A program made the translations under genes and the position numbers. Below, piece after piece: positions 42,750 to 54,796 of a stretch of 64,000 bases of DNA. The stretch comes from Cystobasidium ongulense (taxonomy: Eukaryota > Basidiomycota > Cystobasidiomycetes > Cystobasidiales > Cystobasidiaceae). Each line of letters starts with the position of its first letter. The first letter of the stretch is position 1. Below the pieces are notes generated by a model, which saw only the letters and a list, made by a program, of their open reading frames with translations, was not told the origin of the DNA and did no database searches. Where the stretch lies: positions 1,860,001-1,924,000 of the forward strand of contig BQUP01000001.1 of assembly GCA_022835595.1 (NCBI GenBank), written 5' to 3'.

Positions 42750-44728
42750 ATGGGTGATCTAGCAGACGAGCTGCTGAGGGATCTCGAGGGCGATGATGAA
42801 GAGGGTGGAAACTACAGCGACGAAGAGGCAGACCCGCAAGCAGCAGAAGCGACGCCATCGGCGACAAAACTATCGAAACGCAAGGCGACCGACGATGGCG
42901 ATGATGATGGAGAGGACGGCATAGATGGAGACGATACAGATGATGATGTAGCTGCCGGGTTCGTGAAAGCAGAAGAGGTGGAAATGTCCATCCCAGAGGG
43001 AGGCGTGCGGCCTGCAGAAGAGCTGGACGCTGAAGATGTCGCTCAGATGCAACTACGGAACGTTAAAGATGTGAAGAGCGTAGCTAGACTGTCAGGGACA
43101 AAGACCTTCAGAGAAGTGCTGCAGAAAGTAGCTGAATACTCGGCACATCCTGCTACGGACATTTCGTCGGCAGAATCGCCAGAGTACAAGCTCATTGTGC
43201 AGGCCAACAACATGGCTGTCGAGATTGACAACGAAGTCCTGGTTGTGCAAAAGGTAAGCGACAACGCACAACGTGTAGTCTTCTCCTCCCATCTTACAAT
43301 CCCTCTCTGCCTACAGTTCGTGCGTGACAATTATGCAATTAGATTCCCTGAACTTGAAACACTGGTGGACAATCCATACGACTACATTAAAGCAGCTAAA
43401 GCAATCGGCAATCCACCTGAATTAGAAGGCATCGCAAATACGTTAAAAGGCATTCTGCCAGCTGCCCAAGTGATGGTAGTGACAGTTGAAGCTACAACAA
43501 CTCGTGGCAAACAAATGTCGGAAGCTGAGTGGAAGGCGGTCGAAGGCGCTTGCGAGATGAGCTTCGAGCTTGAAGATGCTCGTAAGAAGGTAAGCCACAG
43601 CCGTAATGTGTCTCTTTTCGCGAAAGGCAAATTTGACAAAGATCATTGCTGTTCCCATAGATTCTGGAATACGTAGAGTCTCGTATCCGATACCTTGCGC
43701 CAAACCTTTGTGCAATTGTCGGGTCACGGACGGCCACCAAGCTGCTTGGTATTGCTGGTGGTCTGATTGGCCTCAGTAAGATGCCTTCAGCGAACATATA
43801 TGTGAGTTACGCAATAGACTAGGTGCAATGAGACTGTATTGACGATGATCTGCTCAGCTGCTCGGCGCGCAACGTAAAGCACCTGGAGCATTCCATACAT
43901 CAGCGAGAATTGGTACCTCGCGGCATACTGGATTCATCTACCAGTCTGAACTTGTTCAAGCTTGTCCAGCGGAAATTCGGTTGAAAGCGCAGCGGACCGT
44001 TGGTGCCAAGTGCACGCTTGCATGCCGTATGGATCAACAGAGAGCATATCCAGATGGTGAGGATTATATATTATCACCAGGTAAAGTTCATGCAGCTGAT
44101 ATTCCATTGGAATGTACAGGTTCGTACGGGCGCAAGCTTTCGGATGAACTGGAGAAGAAGCTTGAAAGACTTGCGGAACCACCCCCGGCCAAGATCACGA
44201 AAGCTTTACCTGTGCCAGTAGAAGGAACGAAGAAGCGCAGAGGAGGAAAGCGAGCAAGGAAAGCGAAAGAAGCGTACGCTATGACCGAGTTGCGGAAATT
44301 GCAGAATCGAATGGCATTCGGTGAACAAGAAGAAGAAACTGGAGCATACGACGAAACGAGAGGCCTTGGTATGGCTGGAAGCTCGAGCGGTAAACTACGA
44401 CAGTTGTCTGGGGAGTCGCGTAGCAAAGGTATGCAGAAGTCTCTCCCACAGGCAGGAATTGGGAACTGATGTCTTGCATTTAGCGAAAATGTCAAAATCC
44501 AACAAGAATCGCCTGTCACAGCTCAAAGGGTCTTCTTCCGGTACACAATCAGGTCTGGCATCCTCAATTTCTTTTACACCTCATCAAGGTGTCGAGTTTG
44601 TCGATCCAACGCGGCAGAAGAAGGTCGCAAGTGCAAACGATTCGTGGTTCGCAGAGGGCGCCTTTTCAGTGGTCAACAAGCCAATAGGTACCGGATCCAT
44701 GATACCCGCGATCAAGAAACCGCAGTAG
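42750..44728 (+). CDS. PRP31: U4/U6 snRNP protein PRP31
   Basis: Binds the U4 snRNA 5' stem-loop with the 15.5K protein and holds the tri-snRNP together. Exons: 42750-43253, 43317-43589, 43661-43801, 43858-44056, 44120-44428, 44484-44728, giving 556 residues. An acidic N-terminus leads to the NOSIC and Nop domains: [57 protein letters not shown] and [12 protein letters not shown]. The C-terminal PRP31 segment has [14 protein letters not shown] and [12 protein letters not shown]. The fourth intron (44057-44119) is 63 bases, a multiple of three with no stop, so leaving it in would insert 21 residues. Confidence 0.95.
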
Positions 44729-45237
44729 AATGTTCTTATCTAGCTACATAGATCGACGAGCAGATGTTGTTTCATACATGTGCTCTCTGTAGTGAAATTC
44801 TTTTCAGTCGGTTTTGTAATCCAAGGACAGGCTACCATCGCCACGAACGCGACGTGGAGCTGCCATGGCTACTTGCTTGCTCCGCCCATTGGCCTCTGCT
44901 GACTCGACTCTGTCGCATGTGAAGGCTGTGTACAGTCAGCAGTCTCTGTGCCGGCGTGAGCGTGATCGGGGCAGCAGTATTGCGGCAAGAATTGAATGAA
45001 GAGAATGACAGCTGCGCATGACGCTGGCAGCTTTCCCACCTTTGGACTGGAACAATACCTCGACAAGCGACTCTGCACCTGCGTCCAACCCACTCCCGGC
45101 CTGTTTACAGCCTTCCGAACGCGCTATCAGTCAGCTGGGCCACCACTTTTACTGCCAATTCTCTCGCCCTCAAACTGCAACTGAGCGAAGAAAGCAGCGC
45201 AGAGCCTTGAGGCTATCAGCATAGCACGCAAGCCATC
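44729..45237. other. Intergenic between PRP31 and the SYLF gene
   Basis: About 510 bases with the 3' flank of PRP31 and upstream region of the next gene. Short frames on both strands lack protein features. Confidence 0.4.
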
Positions 45238-47242
45238 ATGGCTCCTGCACAGCCAGTAGGATGGCGCAAGTGGGGAGGGCGAGCCATGGTTGTGGCAGAC
45301 TGGGCAGGCAACCATGCCAACAACGTGGGATCCAGTTAGTGACACTCGCGTCGGAGCTCTCAATTGAGCACTCTCACTAATCCGTCTTCTTACTACACCT
45401 CATTCAGAATTCGGTGTTGAACGTGAGTCTGGTCTCCCGTTGCCCTTATCGGTTCGATGGACTCTACAGAGTGACACAGCTGACAGTTGGCCACAACCGC
45501 TCTGCTCTTTCCATTCCATTCTGCTTCGTCTAACAGGATTCTGGCCGACATCTGGCGATTACATCAAGGAACTCGAGAAATGTGAACGCATATTGCGAAT
45601 GTTCACTGTCGAAGGCGTGCCTACCGACGAGAGCTCTTCCGATGGCAAGAAGAAGCGTCGCGTCTTTCGGAAAATTCCCCCGAATATCATCAAAGATGCG
45701 AAAGGCTTGATTATCTTCACGGCTATGAGATCAGGATTAGCGCCGTTCTCTGGTGCAGGTGAGTGAATTCATGCCACAAGCTTCTTTTACTAGCTGATTT
45801 TCAGCTATTTGCAGGTGGCGGAGGTATTATCGTGGTGAGAATGTCCGATGGTGGTGAGTCGGTGCTCGTCTACATTGTAGGATCGCACGGTACTCATGCT
45901 TCTGTCCTGTGTCAGCATGGTCACCCCCAAGCTTCATCAGTCCAAACAACTTCGGTGCCGGCCTGATGATCGGATTAGACGTTTACAATGCAATACTAGT
46001 TCTTCGGTCAGACGACGCAGTCAAAGGGTTTAGAACGCATAACTTGACGTTGGGGACCGAGCTTGGAATAGCAGCTGGACCTCTTGGTGGAGCAGGTGTC
46101 TCCGGTGAAATGGGACTGAAGAGCGTCAACAAAGCACCTATCTTCTCGTATGTGCAAAGTCGAGGTTTCTATGCTGGTATCTCTTTGGTCGGACAAGCTT
46201 TCATTGATCGTTTTGACGAGAATGAACGCGTATACCAGTGAGCAGCCACTTGATACTAAGATGTTCCCGATTCTTAAACGCGGTACTGAGCCTTTCATGT
46301 GATAGCTGGGACGGCATCAAAGCTGGAGATATTTTCGATGGCAAAGTACGGCGACCACCTGAGGCGAAGGCATTTTATGTTGCTTTACTCGATGCCGAGA
46401 CTGGAGCTGCTCAGGGGGCGAATCTCGAATGGGATACCGACGAGGTCAAAGCTATCGACTTGGGGGAAGGCGAAGTCTTGCGCTTGCCGCCTACGCCTGA
46501 TCAACTCTCAGAATGGGAAGCACAAGGCATCAAGGACGAAGAAGATGTCAAGTTTGAAGAATCAGAACGGCAGGCCGTTCGTGCTCTTCCGCCACCACCA
46601 ATGCATCCCCGCTCGAAAGCTCGAAGCAGACCTGGGAGCTCGGCTTCGTCGATTCGAAGTGGCTATTTCTCCGGAGCAAATAGTCCCGAAATGCAAGCTC
46701 ACGACCCACAGTCGCATCTTACTAGTCCACTGAGCAGAGGTCTTTTGAGTCCAAACACGGCAATGTCACCGCCTCCACCGCTTCCGCGCAGGTATCCAGA
46801 CGAAAAGAGGGGACTTGGCTTATCGAACGCAGAATCACCTGATACAAATGCCGAAAACGCCGATGATTCTCTAGATCTACACCATTTGTCTCTCAATGAA
46901 GGCACAAGTCGAGCCAACGAACCTTACGAATCAACAAACTTTTCAAACGACTACAATGAAGGAACGCTCCGAATTCCTACACCTCCACCTACATTTGAAG
47001 ATGCCCTCACAGACTCTTCACCACTGTCGCGGGAGAGAGGGTCAAATGAACCAGTTGAAGCCGAAAGACTTCAGATTCCACCGCCGCTCCATCATCAAGA
47101 CAGTACGAGCTCAGTGAGCGTATACAGCGATGCGATCATAGATGAGCCAGAGAGATCGAGCACGGAAGAGACAGGAATGAGCAACGTTCCGTTGGATGAC
47201 AGTGCCGCACACGATCCTGAACACTCACACAAATCTACATAG
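45238..47242 (+). CDS. YSC84: SYLF-domain actin/lipid-binding protein (YSC84/LSB3 type)
   Basis: SYLF proteins bind phosphoinositides and actin and act in endocytosis. Exons: 45238-45334, 45408-45422, 45537-45758, 45815-45853, 45916-46237, 46306-47242, giving 543 residues. The SYLF domain takes up roughly the first 290 residues: KFGVERFWPTSGDY, ILRMFTVEGVPTDES, IIKDAKGLIIFTAMRSG, AWSPPSFISPNNFGAGLMIG, ELGIAAGPLGGAG and the conserved W..GIKAGDIFDGKVR. A Pro/Ser-rich tail (PPPPLPRRYP) follows, suited to SH3 partners. The family's own C-terminal SH3 domain is not visible. Exon 2 is 15 bases and supplies the end of KFGVE. Confidence 0.88.
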
Positions 47243-47548
47243 AAGGCCTTATCGGAACAAATCTGTTCCTCTCCCACATATGTCGTTGTATAATGTAGTG
47301 TGTTTTCTTCGCTGGCAGCGTTAAGTTGAATATCTTGTCACATGAGCCACCACTGGATTCGTCGTATGAGCTGGGGAGATGCACCCTGAGAGTGGACATG
47401 CAGCATTGTTCCTGTTGCCTTTGCTCATTGCCTGTTCTGCCACGTGACTTCCGCCACCATTCGCATCCTGGTCAGAGCTTGTTGCACGAGGACCGCTCTT
47501 ATCTCTGCATCTATCACACCCAGCACCACTTCAGACAATACGGACAAT
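47243..47548. promoter_or_regulatory. Upstream region of bleomycin hydrolase
   Basis: About 300 bases. CACGTGAC is at 47441-47448, about 100 bases before the start codon, matching the same octamer at 4568. Confidence 0.4.
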
Positions 47549-49607
47549 ATGGGTGCATCACAGTCATCTACTTCATCCAATGCTGGCGAGACTCGCACAC
47601 AGGAGCGAGCTCTATCGCTGTGCGAGAAGCAACTCCGGGCCATCGACTTGAACGCCGCCCGAACAGGCAACCGCGACGATAAGCGAGTGCGAACCTCCAA
47701 GGACAGCAATGGCGGCCGCAACGACGGCACCATCACTCTGGACGACTTTGAGAGATGGCTTAAAGACTACACATCAGTCCCTGCGCACGCCGTGTTGGGT
47801 ACCATACTCAGGCAAGTCCGTCCATGCATGGCGTGGCTCGCTCAGACAGCAGCTGATCCTGATCCACTCGGTACTGCATATCCAGCCAGCAAGACCCGCT
47901 AGCCAACCTCACTAGCCGCAAAGTTGCTATTGCTGATACCCAGATCTTCAATCACAAGCTCACAACCCAGCTTACATGTGAGCGCTCTGCCGCTTATCGC
48001 TGGAGCAGCTGACCGGCCGACGCGTAATACCCGGGCTGACCAGCAACTCCTACTCTCAGCTATCACAAATCAGAAGCAAAGCGGAAGATGTTGGCTGTTT
48101 GCTGCCTTGAACATGGCGCGCCTTGCCATGGGTGAGCACTGACATCTCCCAACTCGACCGGTTTGGCCGCGTACTGAGTTTTGCCACCCCTCTACTACAG
48201 CCAAGAAGTACAATGTCGATGACTTCCAATTCAGCCAGGCATATCCCATGTTCTATGACCATCTCAACAAAGCCAACGTCTTCCTGGAGAGTATCATCGA
48301 GCTAGCTGAAGAAGGGCTTGATTCGCGCATCCTTCGCGAGCTACTGTCGGACCCTGTGGAAGGTGCGTCTCTTTCCTACACTATCCTACGATGGGCTACC
48401 AGGTTTTCGTGTGCTAATGCGAATCCTTGAACAGATGGTGGTGAATGGGTCTTCGCTCTCAACCTGTTCGAGCGATATGGTCTCGTCCCACAAGCTCTGT
48501 ATCCAGAGTCTTGGAGCAGCAGCGCCTCCGCTAAGATGAACCAGCTTGTAAACACTAAGGTGAGTCTGGCTCAGAGAGAAATTCACTACAATGTGCTTAT
48601 GATATGGTCCTGCCTAGCTACGTGAACACTCCCTGGAACTGCGCCAGTTATACCAAAGTACTAAGAGCGTCATCCTCGAGACTACCAGTCTCGGACGTGC
48701 TGAAGCCATCAAGGCTGCAGTATACGCTTGCCGAGCTCGAAAGGAAGAGCAACTCAGCGAGATATATACCATCATCACTATGTGTCTTGGGACACCTCCA
48801 TGTGCCAACGAGAAATATACATACGAGTTCTACGACAAGAAAGGTCAATATCAGTCTTTCAAGATGACTCCACTCGAGCTGTACGCCGACTTAGCTCCTG
48901 CATTCAAGCCTGACGAGACTATCTCGCTCGTCAACCAGCCTAACCACGAACTAGGCAAGCTCTACACCGTCGACCGCTCTCAAAATGTATTTGGCGGTAG
49001 GAGAACCGAGTACGTCAACACCGAGATTGAGAATCTGGAACAGGCTGTCATCAAGATGATTAAAGCAGACGAGCCTGTATGGTTCGCATGCGACGCAGGA
49101 GCCAGTGGCGATACCATGAAGGGAATCTGGGATGTTGACGTTCGAGATATCGAAGGCGCTTTTGGCACCAAGTTTGGCATGAACAAGGCCGAGCGCCTTG
49201 ACACCTGCGCGTCTTCTCCGACCCATGCCATGATGATCAGCGGAGTTCATGTTGAAAACGGCAAACCAGTCAGGTACCGTATTGAGAATTCGTGGGGAAC
49301 CGACAGAGGAGAGAAAGGTAAGCTCGAAGTGTCTTGGCACAGCTTAAAGGGTACGAGCCTGCTCATAACCTCGCCATCTACTTTCAGGATATTTCGTTTG
49401 CTCAGCTGCTTGGTTCAGAGAGTACACTTACGAAGTTATCGTAACGAAGAAGCTAGCTCCTGCTGCTGCTGTCAAGCTACTTGAAGCTGGAAACGCAACT
49501 GTACTCCCTCCGTGGGTGAGTTAATGGCCCCCTTTGGTCGGTCCTCCTGTACAAAGTACTAACCGTTCTTCTGGGTGTAGTCGACTATGGCACAGAAGGC
49601 AAATTAG
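47549..49607 (+). CDS. LAP3: Bleomycin hydrolase (cysteine aminopeptidase, C1B)
   Basis: Papain-like aminopeptidase that forms hexameric barrels in the cytosol and trims peptides and homocysteine thiolactone. Exons: 47549-47811, 47916-47977, 48060-48131, 48201-48362, 48435-48559, 48618-49317, 49388-49515, 49581-49607, giving 512 residues. The catalytic triad is visible: C119 (SGRCWLFAALN), H431 (SPTHAMMISG) and N452 (IENSWGTDRG). The C-terminus ends in MAQKAN. The N-terminus starts MGASQS, which fits the N-myristoylation pattern MGxxxS and may tether it to membranes. The first intron has a GC donor (AG|GCAAGT) and joins two good frames in phase. Confidence 0.94.
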
Positions 49608-50138
49608 AATCCACGGCCTTCTGAACTCTCCTTCTCTGCGACAGGCATAGTCAAAGCTATACCGTACCTGTACTCTCTTCTGTCAATCGGACCTGTGTCC
49701 GCTACACTGTACGAAATGCCTATGTTCTTGTCTGCTGTTGATCAGCCCATTATCGTATCCTATGTATCCCAATGCAATCATATCATCCTTATTCGCAATG
49801 ATACCTGGCCAAATTCCTCTTCATCGCCTTCGTCTGAAGAAGTGTAACGCCTGGCCGACTGGAAGCTTGCTTATCACATCACGTGCCGGTACTGACATGA
49901 ACAGCGAGCTTGCACCTTGCGACTCGCCAAGCAGCTAGGACGCCTGGGGGTGATACTTCGGGAAACATGAGGGAGATCTGTCCATTGAGACGGCTTGTAA
50001 TTTCGGAATGAATGTATAATGCTATTGTCGCTCGATCACCCATTGGTATCCAGCTACATTCGCGACTTGCTTTTGTGATGCTGCCGACTAGCATACAATG
50101 ATGCATCAACGGACATAACACCAAACTAGCAGACTGTC
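49608..50138. other. Intergenic between bleomycin hydrolase and the TFIIIC gene
   Basis: About 530 bases. CACGTG lies at 49880-49885. No gene was recognised. Confidence 0.4.
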
Positions 50139-53100
50139 ATGGTAGCTGGAAGACCTCGACGGTCTGCGGCGCCAGACTCGTACCGAATCGCCTTTCCCGA
50201 GCTCACGAGCAGTTCGTCTGGCTCTGACGATAGTGATGCCGGCGAGCGAAATGATGCAGAGGCGGCGAAGGAGGACAGTCAAATGGATAATGGTGTCGAT
50301 GCTCCAATAGACACTGGAACACCGCAAGGTTCGCAGGCTGTGTCTGATGGAGCTTCCATGAAGAAAAAGAAGAAGAAGAAACGCAAGGAGCCATCACCTT
50401 CGCCTGAGGAAGAGGCAGACAGCGCGTCAGGAAGCGAGTTCGCGCCCGAGGTCGTCAAGAACAAGGATGGCACGGTCGTAGAAGTGGTAGAAGAAGAAGA
50501 TGATGATGAAGATTTCGAAGCAGACGTCGTTGAGGAGTCCGAGTCTGGTGACTCTGCAGCTGGTGAACAAGACCTCGACAATATCTCAATTGCCAATTCG
50601 GAAGGGCTGGAGTCAGGCAGTGACGGTGCGACCGGCAAGCAAGGTCTCAAATTTGGCAAAACACGCTACTTCTTCGCCGGTGACCCAAGTGAAGATGGGA
50701 AAAAGACCTCTTCAAGCGGTCCGCCACCTATGCGAATAGTCAATCGCTCAGTGGCAGCCACTGGAACAGCATTAGCTGGGCCAAGAAAGAGTGCCAGTCG
50801 CAAGAAGATAAACTCCCACCTAATAGGAGCACAGAAGAAGCTTGGGTTGCACGAGCTTAGTTACGGCCCAGCCTTTTGGCCACCGCCTCTAATCCTGTCG
50901 AAGGGTTTCGACGACCCTGCCCATAGTCCTAGTCAACTGCCAAAGGCAAGCCAGCAAGGTCTTGAAACGTTACCAATGCTTTCCGAGTCGGAGCGACTCT
51001 TCTATTTGAAGCGTTCTGCATATTTGCCGTTTGGTCCGGTTCCTGACAATTGCCTAGATGTTGGATGGTACAAGGGAAAATGGACACGCGACGACGAAGG
51101 CACTATACGCCGCGCCAAACGCTGGGGCGGCTGGTATGATGGACTAAACATCGACAATTCGTGCTTTGAATTCGTGCAGAATATCAAGTAAGCTAAGCTA
51201 AGCTCCTCGAGATATGCTGTCTGTCGCTGACTGGACACAAAGCCACATTCTTCCCCACCTACCAATAAATATATATCCAGCACTGCCTGCGCCCGTTCAC
51301 CTCGATGCGAGAGTCGATGATCAAGTCGAGAAACCAGAAGACAATGAAGAGGATGCTTGGGATCAGAGCATGGCCGTAGACGGAGCTACTACCGACGCTT
51401 CGAACGCTGCTCCAGTTTTCCGCTCAAATGCCGGTCATCTCCAAGGTCATGTTAAGGAAGCACAGCGTACGCGAGACGCTGCGTCCGGGAGAAGTCAGCA
51501 CGAGGAAGATGGAGTGTTAAGATTCATGATTGGACCCCTAGCAGGAGTGAGCGAACATCAAACACCTCAAACGTTGGCCGAGGTGGAGCGCTTCACTGGC
51601 ATAAGACTCGGTAAGCAAAGGTCTGGTGCCCGACTAATCTATGTGAACGTGACTGAGAGTATGTTTACAGACGCGTACTTGCCAGACAAGCCTGGCTTCG
51701 CACTGAACGCCGGCGGACCAGTATGGGGGCTTGACTGGTGTCCTCAACCAGATGACGGGGTACCTGCAGGTAAGCTACTATCTTCCACTTGGAATTTGCA
51801 AGTATTTAAACAATCCTGTTCTTCAGCTTGCGAATACCTCGCTATTTCAACGGTTTCCGAGCAGCCATCTTTGGCTTATCGGATACCGCAACCGCTGCCT
51901 GCCAACTCCAGCATGATACAAATCTGGTCCTTGGACACTTCGGTTCCAACGGATTTCGGCCTGTCCACAAGCGAAACAAAAGGAAGAGGCATGCGGTTTG
52001 ACTTGGCCCTCTTGACAGACTTTGAGGCTATCCAGGTCAAGTGGTGTCCACGCGGTGGAACGGGGGAGAGTGTACCGCAAGGTGCTAGTGAATCCAGGGA
52101 TGTTGAAGGCGATGATCTAGAGAGGCTGGGCTTACTGGCATGCTTGAGTGCCCAAGGGCTGCTAAGTATTCTCGATATTCCTCAACCCCAAAGCGCTCGT
52201 CAAGCATCGTCCGCGAATGCCGATGATCTAGTTTTCAGTATGTACCTCCTATTTTGGTAAAACGTTCCAAGCTAATCGTATCGTTTAGTCAAACGCAGTG
52301 CACCTTTGTTGAAATTCCCACTTGGCAATGTGCCCATCAGTTGTTTCGACTGGGCAAGCCACGAGCGCATCGTTGTGGGCTGTGCGACAGGTCATGTCGC
52401 TGTATTCGATATTGGAGCATCACTTCGCAACGGTAATACTTCTGGTGCGTCTTGCTTGCTCTCAGTGACAAATTGTATCCCGTTTGACTGCTTGCTAACA
52501 ATACTTGTAGTCGAACCAACCGCTTTCTTCCTTGTGCATGGCGTCAACGTTACCTCAATTGCGGCACTTCGGCAGCCACTGCTCAAACCTGATGGACAGC
52601 CCGATATGTCGGCAGAATCGGCACGAATTGCAACAACTTCGCTCGATGGCTCGTGCAGGATGGTGGATCTACGCGACGTGGCCAACGTCTTCAATTTCGG
52701 ACACGAACGAGGTCAGTGACGCGAGGGATTATATGGGCAACACTTCACCAGATACTGATGTGCTCCGTGCACGTACAGCCGTACGCAACGCCTTGGCATA
52801 TCATCCCCTTGCAGACGCGCTTCAGTTCGTCGATCAAGAAATGGCGCATCGATATGTGGTGCTAAAAGGTAGAGAATTCGGTTCCACGACCCGCTTGGCA
52901 TCACAGAACGGGCCTGTAATAGTACGTCAGCCTTTTTACAGTCTATATGGCGCTCGCAATCTGACTGCGGTTTCAATGATACAGAATCTTGCATGCTCCG
53001 ACTTTCATCCCTTCTTCGCTTCGGCTTCAGCGGATGGTAGCGCCGCCATCAGTAACATTATTCGCAGATTCAAGCGTGGCGGACACTCTGTAAGCTATGT

Positions 53101-53572
53101 GGCAGTTGGTAAACTTGCTGTCGCTGACAAGGCTGGGGTACAGCTACATTACATGACACGAATATTCCGCATGGATTTCAACCGCAATACGGGCACGTAC
53201 AGGATGCTGGATAATTTGCTGCCAGATGTACGTCGATCAATCATAGCAATAAGGAATACCACTGAAAGATTTTACTACTAGGCTCGTTCCAGCGCTGAAG
53301 ACCGCTCACAGAAAGGAAAGGCGAAGAGCAAGAAAGGAGGAGATGCCTATATCGAGGTCACTAGTGCTATGCCTTCATATGCATGGTCGCCTGAGGTAGC
53401 TGTTCAGAGGGTCGCATGGTCTCACTCTCTGCGAAGAGCACACATGTTAGCGAGTGGGTTGGCTTGCGGCTTGGTGAGGGTCGATATGGTCGCTTCGCAC
53501 TGGACTGCGGAGGTTAGCGAGAGTACCAGGGAAGCCGGCTTCAAAGGCAGTACCGGGGACGAGAGCGACTAA
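50139..53572 (+). CDS. TFIIIC WD40 subunit (Tfc6/GTF3C2-like)
   Basis: Probable WD40 subunit of the RNA polymerase III factor that binds the B box of tRNA genes. Exons: 50139-51187, 51243-51769, 51827-52237, 52289-52432, 52511-52711, 52779-52921, 52985-53227, 53282-53572, giving 1002 residues. The first ~200 residues are acidic with a run of Lys (MKKKKKKKRKEPSPSPEEE). The beta-propeller half has family-like pieces: FALNAGGPVWGLDWCP, IWSLDTSVPTDF, VKWCPRGG, GCATGHVAVFDI, SLDGSCRMVDLRD and CSDFHPFFASASADGS. Assignment rests on the overall architecture and the GGPVWGLDWCP stretch; another nuclear WD40 protein is possible. Confidence 0.78.
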
Positions 53573-54727
53573 GATTGAGAGACACTTGAGACAATACGCT
53601 AAAGTGACGAAATCAAAGATCTCCAATTTTGAAGTCGTATCGATTTGAAAGGACATATGTTGTGTTGTTGTGTTGCAAAACGTGAGCGACCTTGAGTCAG
53701 CATCCACAGGGAAGTGATGATAAGTTTAATTTCGGCGTGGCAGCTTTCGGGAAGGATGTCAATCTATGTAGCCTGCTAGGTAGGTAGGCGAAAGGTATTA
53801 CTGCTCTGTCAACGCGATTATTGTTGTTCGAGAGCGACAGAGCAAGGCGTGAAGTAAGACCCAGATAACGAGTGGACGATACAATGATATACTCTGACAA
53901 CTAAGCAGCGTTGATCACTCAACCTCGCCTCTTCATGCATCATCGTCAATATTGCATACCGGTTTAAGTATGAGATAAATGTGCAAGTTTCCAATGGCTT
54001 TACATAACACTCTGTCCTTCAATGTATTCACGTCCAGTCTAGCTGTTTCTTGAGGACACCCCAAGTCTGCTAGGATGCTGCGTATGCTATGATACCATGA
54101 TATCGGCGTTACTGGACCACTCTAGTAGCCATGTTGTGTACCCTTTTGTGGCGAATAATGGATGGCCACCTGGTCGGCGGGGGAGCTTTCGCAGATTGCG
54201 ATGACTTGGAGCAGCAGCTAGCTCGTAGTGGATGAGCTGAACAATGGGCGAATGCCGTGTCCGGAGCCGCGACTGGCATGTCGGATGTTGTGGTCCATCT
54301 TGAACCCGACTGATCTTGACCTTCAACCAATACTTCTGGCCTGTGCAGCAGCAACACACGCCAGACACTCGCTCGCTCGCTCGCTCGCCAGTCCGACACC
54401 AGGCTTCCGTATACACTCCGTACCATTATATCGTAATATTCCAGTCGCTCGTCGTCGTTTCCTCAATCCGCATCCTCGTTCCAATCTCGCCCCATCTCAC
54501 CCGCAAGCAAGCAAGACAACGCAACAAGCATACACCAGACATACACAAACACTCACGGACAACACGCACAGGAAGGCGCGTCCCCATCACCCACCTAATA
54601 CCACTGCACCCGCTCGACAGCACGGCTAGTCCTTGTCGAGTCATCTCGCCGATTCCCCTTGAAGGAGTATAGACACGCTCCCCGACACTCTTAAACACCC
54701 TCGAGACGAGCTCGATAGCGCGTATAG
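53573..54727. other. Long intergenic region upstream of the Q-rich gene
   Basis: About 1.15 kb, the longest gap but one. It holds the 3' flank of the TFIIIC gene and the promoter and 5' leader of the Q-rich gene. The last 400 bases are C-rich with CTCG tandem units, like the CT-rich leaders of highly regulated fungal genes. No gene was recognised. Confidence 0.4.
54369..54388 (+). repeat. CTCG tetranucleotide microsatellite
   Basis: About five tandem CTCG/CGCT units in the probable 5' leader or promoter of the Q-rich gene. Confidence 0.85.
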
Positions 54728-54792
54728 GTATGTGGCCGTATACACAGTCCTGGCTTGGTACCCTGCTCACCCTACTATGCTTCAATTCCCAG
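54728..54792 (+). other. Probable 5'-leader intron of the Q-rich gene
   Basis: A GTATGT donor and a CCCAG acceptor bracket 65 bases that end four bases before the ATG. The size matches other introns in the window. It would sit entirely in untranslated leader. Confidence 0.6.
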
Positions 54793-54796
54793 CATC

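Noticed and set aside
50279-50659. Ser-rich minus-strand frame opposite the TFIIIC gene
   Set aside because: Antisense shadow of the acidic N-terminus of that gene.
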